From Eremophila alpestris peregrina (lineage: Eukaryota > Chordata > Aves > Passeriformes > Alaudidae), in NCBI GenBank assembly GCA_009792885.1, contig WMCF01000035.1, positions 4,588,361-4,652,360 of the forward strand: 64,000 nucleotides of DNA, read 5' to 3'. The position numbers and the translations under genes were made by a program. The notes beneath the pieces were generated by a model that saw nothing but the letters and a program-made list of their open reading frames with translations, was not told the DNA's origin and made no database searches. Positions 61,566 to 64,000 of the stretch are shown piece after piece (positions within the stretch are counted from its first letter, which is position 1; each line of letters begins with the position of its first letter).

Positions 61566-64000
61566 GTAAAAAAATTAGATTATTTTAATAGAAAACTCTT
61601 GTTAAAAGCTCTACATGCTATTTCCAAAATCTGTGTCACAGCAATTAACCTGTGTAATGGTGTACTGGTGGGGGATCATTGGAGTGAACTGTGGCTGTCC
61701 CAGGCTTCAAAACACCTGACATTTCTGTGCTATCTGGGAGAAAAGAAGACTAAAGCAAAGAGGTTTTGAAACCATTCTGATAGGAATATTGCTGAATGTG
61801 TTGTCTCAGAAGCAGAGAATGTTCTGAGTCAGTCTTTGTACACTAACAATATAATTTAGAAACAATCTTTAGCTGCCCTTTAGCAGGAATTCATCACTAG
61901 GTGAAATGTCTATTTCTCTATTTTTTTGAAAAGTAGGTGATAGCAAGGAGAATGTGGGAGGGTCTTTAAAGTCTTGTGAGCTTTTTGCACATAGACATCT
62001 CTACAATGTGGGGTCTGCAAAGAAAGGAATAAAAGGAACCAGCACAGCTCTGCAGAATCCTCTGCCTGGAGGAATGAGGGGTGCTGAGCTTGGCTCTGGC
62101 ACGTTTAGGTTCTGTGATCTTACTCTGACAAATCTGGCTCAGATTGTCTCAAATTTTCTCTTCAGAGAACGTTGTACAATTAAAGTGTGGGACTTTTTAA
62201 AGGTCCCAGCTGTACTTTACAGATGGAATTAAGGCTGGGTGTATGCACATGATAAGGAATGATGATTTACTGTTGTGGGTGACACTGCACTGGCTTTTGG
62301 CTGCCCTCAGAGATTCCTTATTGCCCTCTCCCTGTAATCTGTTCAGTGCTTCAGGTAAAGTACAAATAGTGAATTTATAGTAGTTATAATGACAAGAGAC
62401 CCATTTGTGTTAACTGTAGTTATGCCTACTGGCAGTGATGGCCAGTGCATGATCTGGAGAAAGCCTGCACCCAGCTAGTGCCACATGGTTCTGTGTTATG
62501 GAGGTGAAATATTAACGAACACATTTCTTAGTACACCAGTTACCAAGTGAAGACTAGGTGCATGTAAAGTATATAAAATGTTTTTATTTACAATTGTCCA
62601 CATGCTAAATCTTTTTACATAGGTGTTAATAAATCACATTTTGAACCTGTGAATAAAAAAGATCTTATATTTGGTGCATGTTTACATTTCAGAATCTAAA
62701 AATTAGAATTTTCCATTATAAAATAAGGCTGACAGTATTAAGGATTGTTAGAGGAGCTTTTCAGCAGTAACTAGAGAGCTGGTTTAAGCAATAAGCAGAA
62801 GGAAATTCAGTCTGGCATTTGGGTGTCTAATGATTCCATCTTTAATGCAAGAAAAGAAAGATGATTCTATTAATGACTAAAAAAGCATGTGCCCTTGTTA
62901 GTTTAAAATGTTTGCAAATTTGATAATTGCTTGAGTATCCTTAAAAAACATTAGTGGAGTCAGGCTGTTTTTTCCCATGTGCTCTAATTTAATTTAGGTT
63001 AGTTAAAAGGTTGACAACATTGGAACTTTTAAAAGATCATAATAAAAGAATGTGCATGCAGACTTAATCAACAGTGTAAAATGGTTAAGCTGATATAAAT
63101 TAGAAATTTTACAATTTGGATACATTATGGAAGTGCATTGAAAAGAGAGAGGAGGGGACAGCTGATTCTCTAACATGTTCCATGCCTATTGGAAAATTCT
63201 GTTTTCTTTGAGAAGTCCCAATATATTTGACTTCTAAAAGTTAAATTTCTTCAAATCCTTTCTGACATTTGACTACCTTTGTAGTCTTGAACATATATAG
63301 ATGTGTGGTTCTTAATCTGCATTAAGTCTATGGAAAAGCTGAAGATTTACATTTTACATTTAAACCCAGGATTCTTTGATAAATGATTACAAGTAGCAAC
63401 AAAATATACTTGGTTAAAATGTTTTTGAATGCTTTCTAAGTATTTTATAATTAATTTCTTAATGATTCTGAAAAAGGATATGGATTTGACCTGTTGTAAA
63501 CACTTTCCCACCTCTAATGGGTATTTGATTTGCTAATTGTCATTACAGAAGGAGCTATGGATGATTTTCTTATGAAAGCTGGGAGCATGCTAGGGAAGTC
63601 TCTCTCAATTCCCAGAATAAGCTATATCAGTTCAATAACTTCCCACATTTTCTCTGCCTGTTGAGCCTTTTAATTTAATCACAATGCAGCAGAAGAGTAT
63701 GAGGGAAAACTACAGCATTAAAATGAGCAACAGCTTTCTTGGATAAATAGGAACAACTCCACTCTATTTCTGCTTTAACATCCAATCAACTTCTGTGATT
63801 GTTTATAACTGAGTAACATCTTTCCAAATCCTCCATTAGGGTGGAAAGTGTGAAAGTACAATTACCTAATAGCTGGCAATGCTCCATACACATAACTTCC
63901 TTTTATTTAAAAGTTTATTTGATCTTTAAATAAAGGAGCAGAGAAGTACAGCTCTGCAGTTATAATGGCAACAATAAGATTCCTCAGAGGGTGCCCCATG
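61566..64000. other. Non-coding AT-rich stretch, no gene seen
   Basis: About 2.4 kb to the window end, AT-rich, with no recognised repeat or gene. Short open frames (for example 61954-62232) have no recognisable domain. Confidence 0.55.

Noticed and set aside
1..64000. CRISPR arrays, tRNA or rRNA genes, bacterial or phage genes
   Set aside because: No regularly spaced repeats, no recognisable cloverleaf with A and B boxes, and no dense coding. The CR1 and ERVL remnants place the DNA in a bird nucleus.

Overview
The window reads as nuclear DNA of a bird, most likely non-coding sequence from an intron or a gene desert. It is AT-rich, poor in CpG and sparse in interspersed repeats. The repeats I recognise are typical of birds: 3' ends of CR1 LINEs (42418-42830 on the minus strand; 32171-32410 on the plus strand, much older; probably 1783-1925 on the minus strand) and one ERVL-type solo LTR (about 60974-61565, plus strand). 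I see no Alu-, B1- or L1-like sequence that would suggest a mammal, and nothing bacterial (no dense ORFs or operons). I cannot name the species or the neighbouring genes.

No protein-coding gene can be supported. The longest open frames are under about 150 codons. They are usually T-rich hydrophobic frames or mirror-image frames on both strands of GC-richer patches, and none resembles a family I know. Two stretches look like exons on splice signals alone (6430-6517 and 51226-51390, both plus strand); they are listed at low confidence because such pseudo-exons are common in vertebrate introns. No tRNA, rRNA or CRISPR array was seen.

Layout: 1-18.8 kb is plain AT-rich sequence with homopolymer tracts, a possible old CR1 end and a perfect 11-bp hairpin at 6157-6186. 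Around 18.8-19.5 kb an RFX-like X-box lies beside a GC-rich patch. At 20673-20863 a 95-base block is repeated exactly on either side of a single N, most likely an assembly artefact. 21-37.8 kb is plain sequence with the old CR1 copy at 32.2 kb, an ATATATAG microsatellite and a 33-bp tandem duplication. 37.9-39.3 kb holds two GC-richer patches. 42.4 kb has the best CR1 copy, 45.4 kb a perfect palindromic X-box, and 49.8 kb a second 11-bp hairpin. 50-60 kb contains several stretches that look like conserved non-coding elements, and 61.0-61.6 kb is the solo LTR.

No new biological system was found. The observations most worth checking are the duplication at the N, the two RFX-like palindromes, the two hairpins, the exon-like segment at 51.2 kb and the candidate conserved non-coding blocks.
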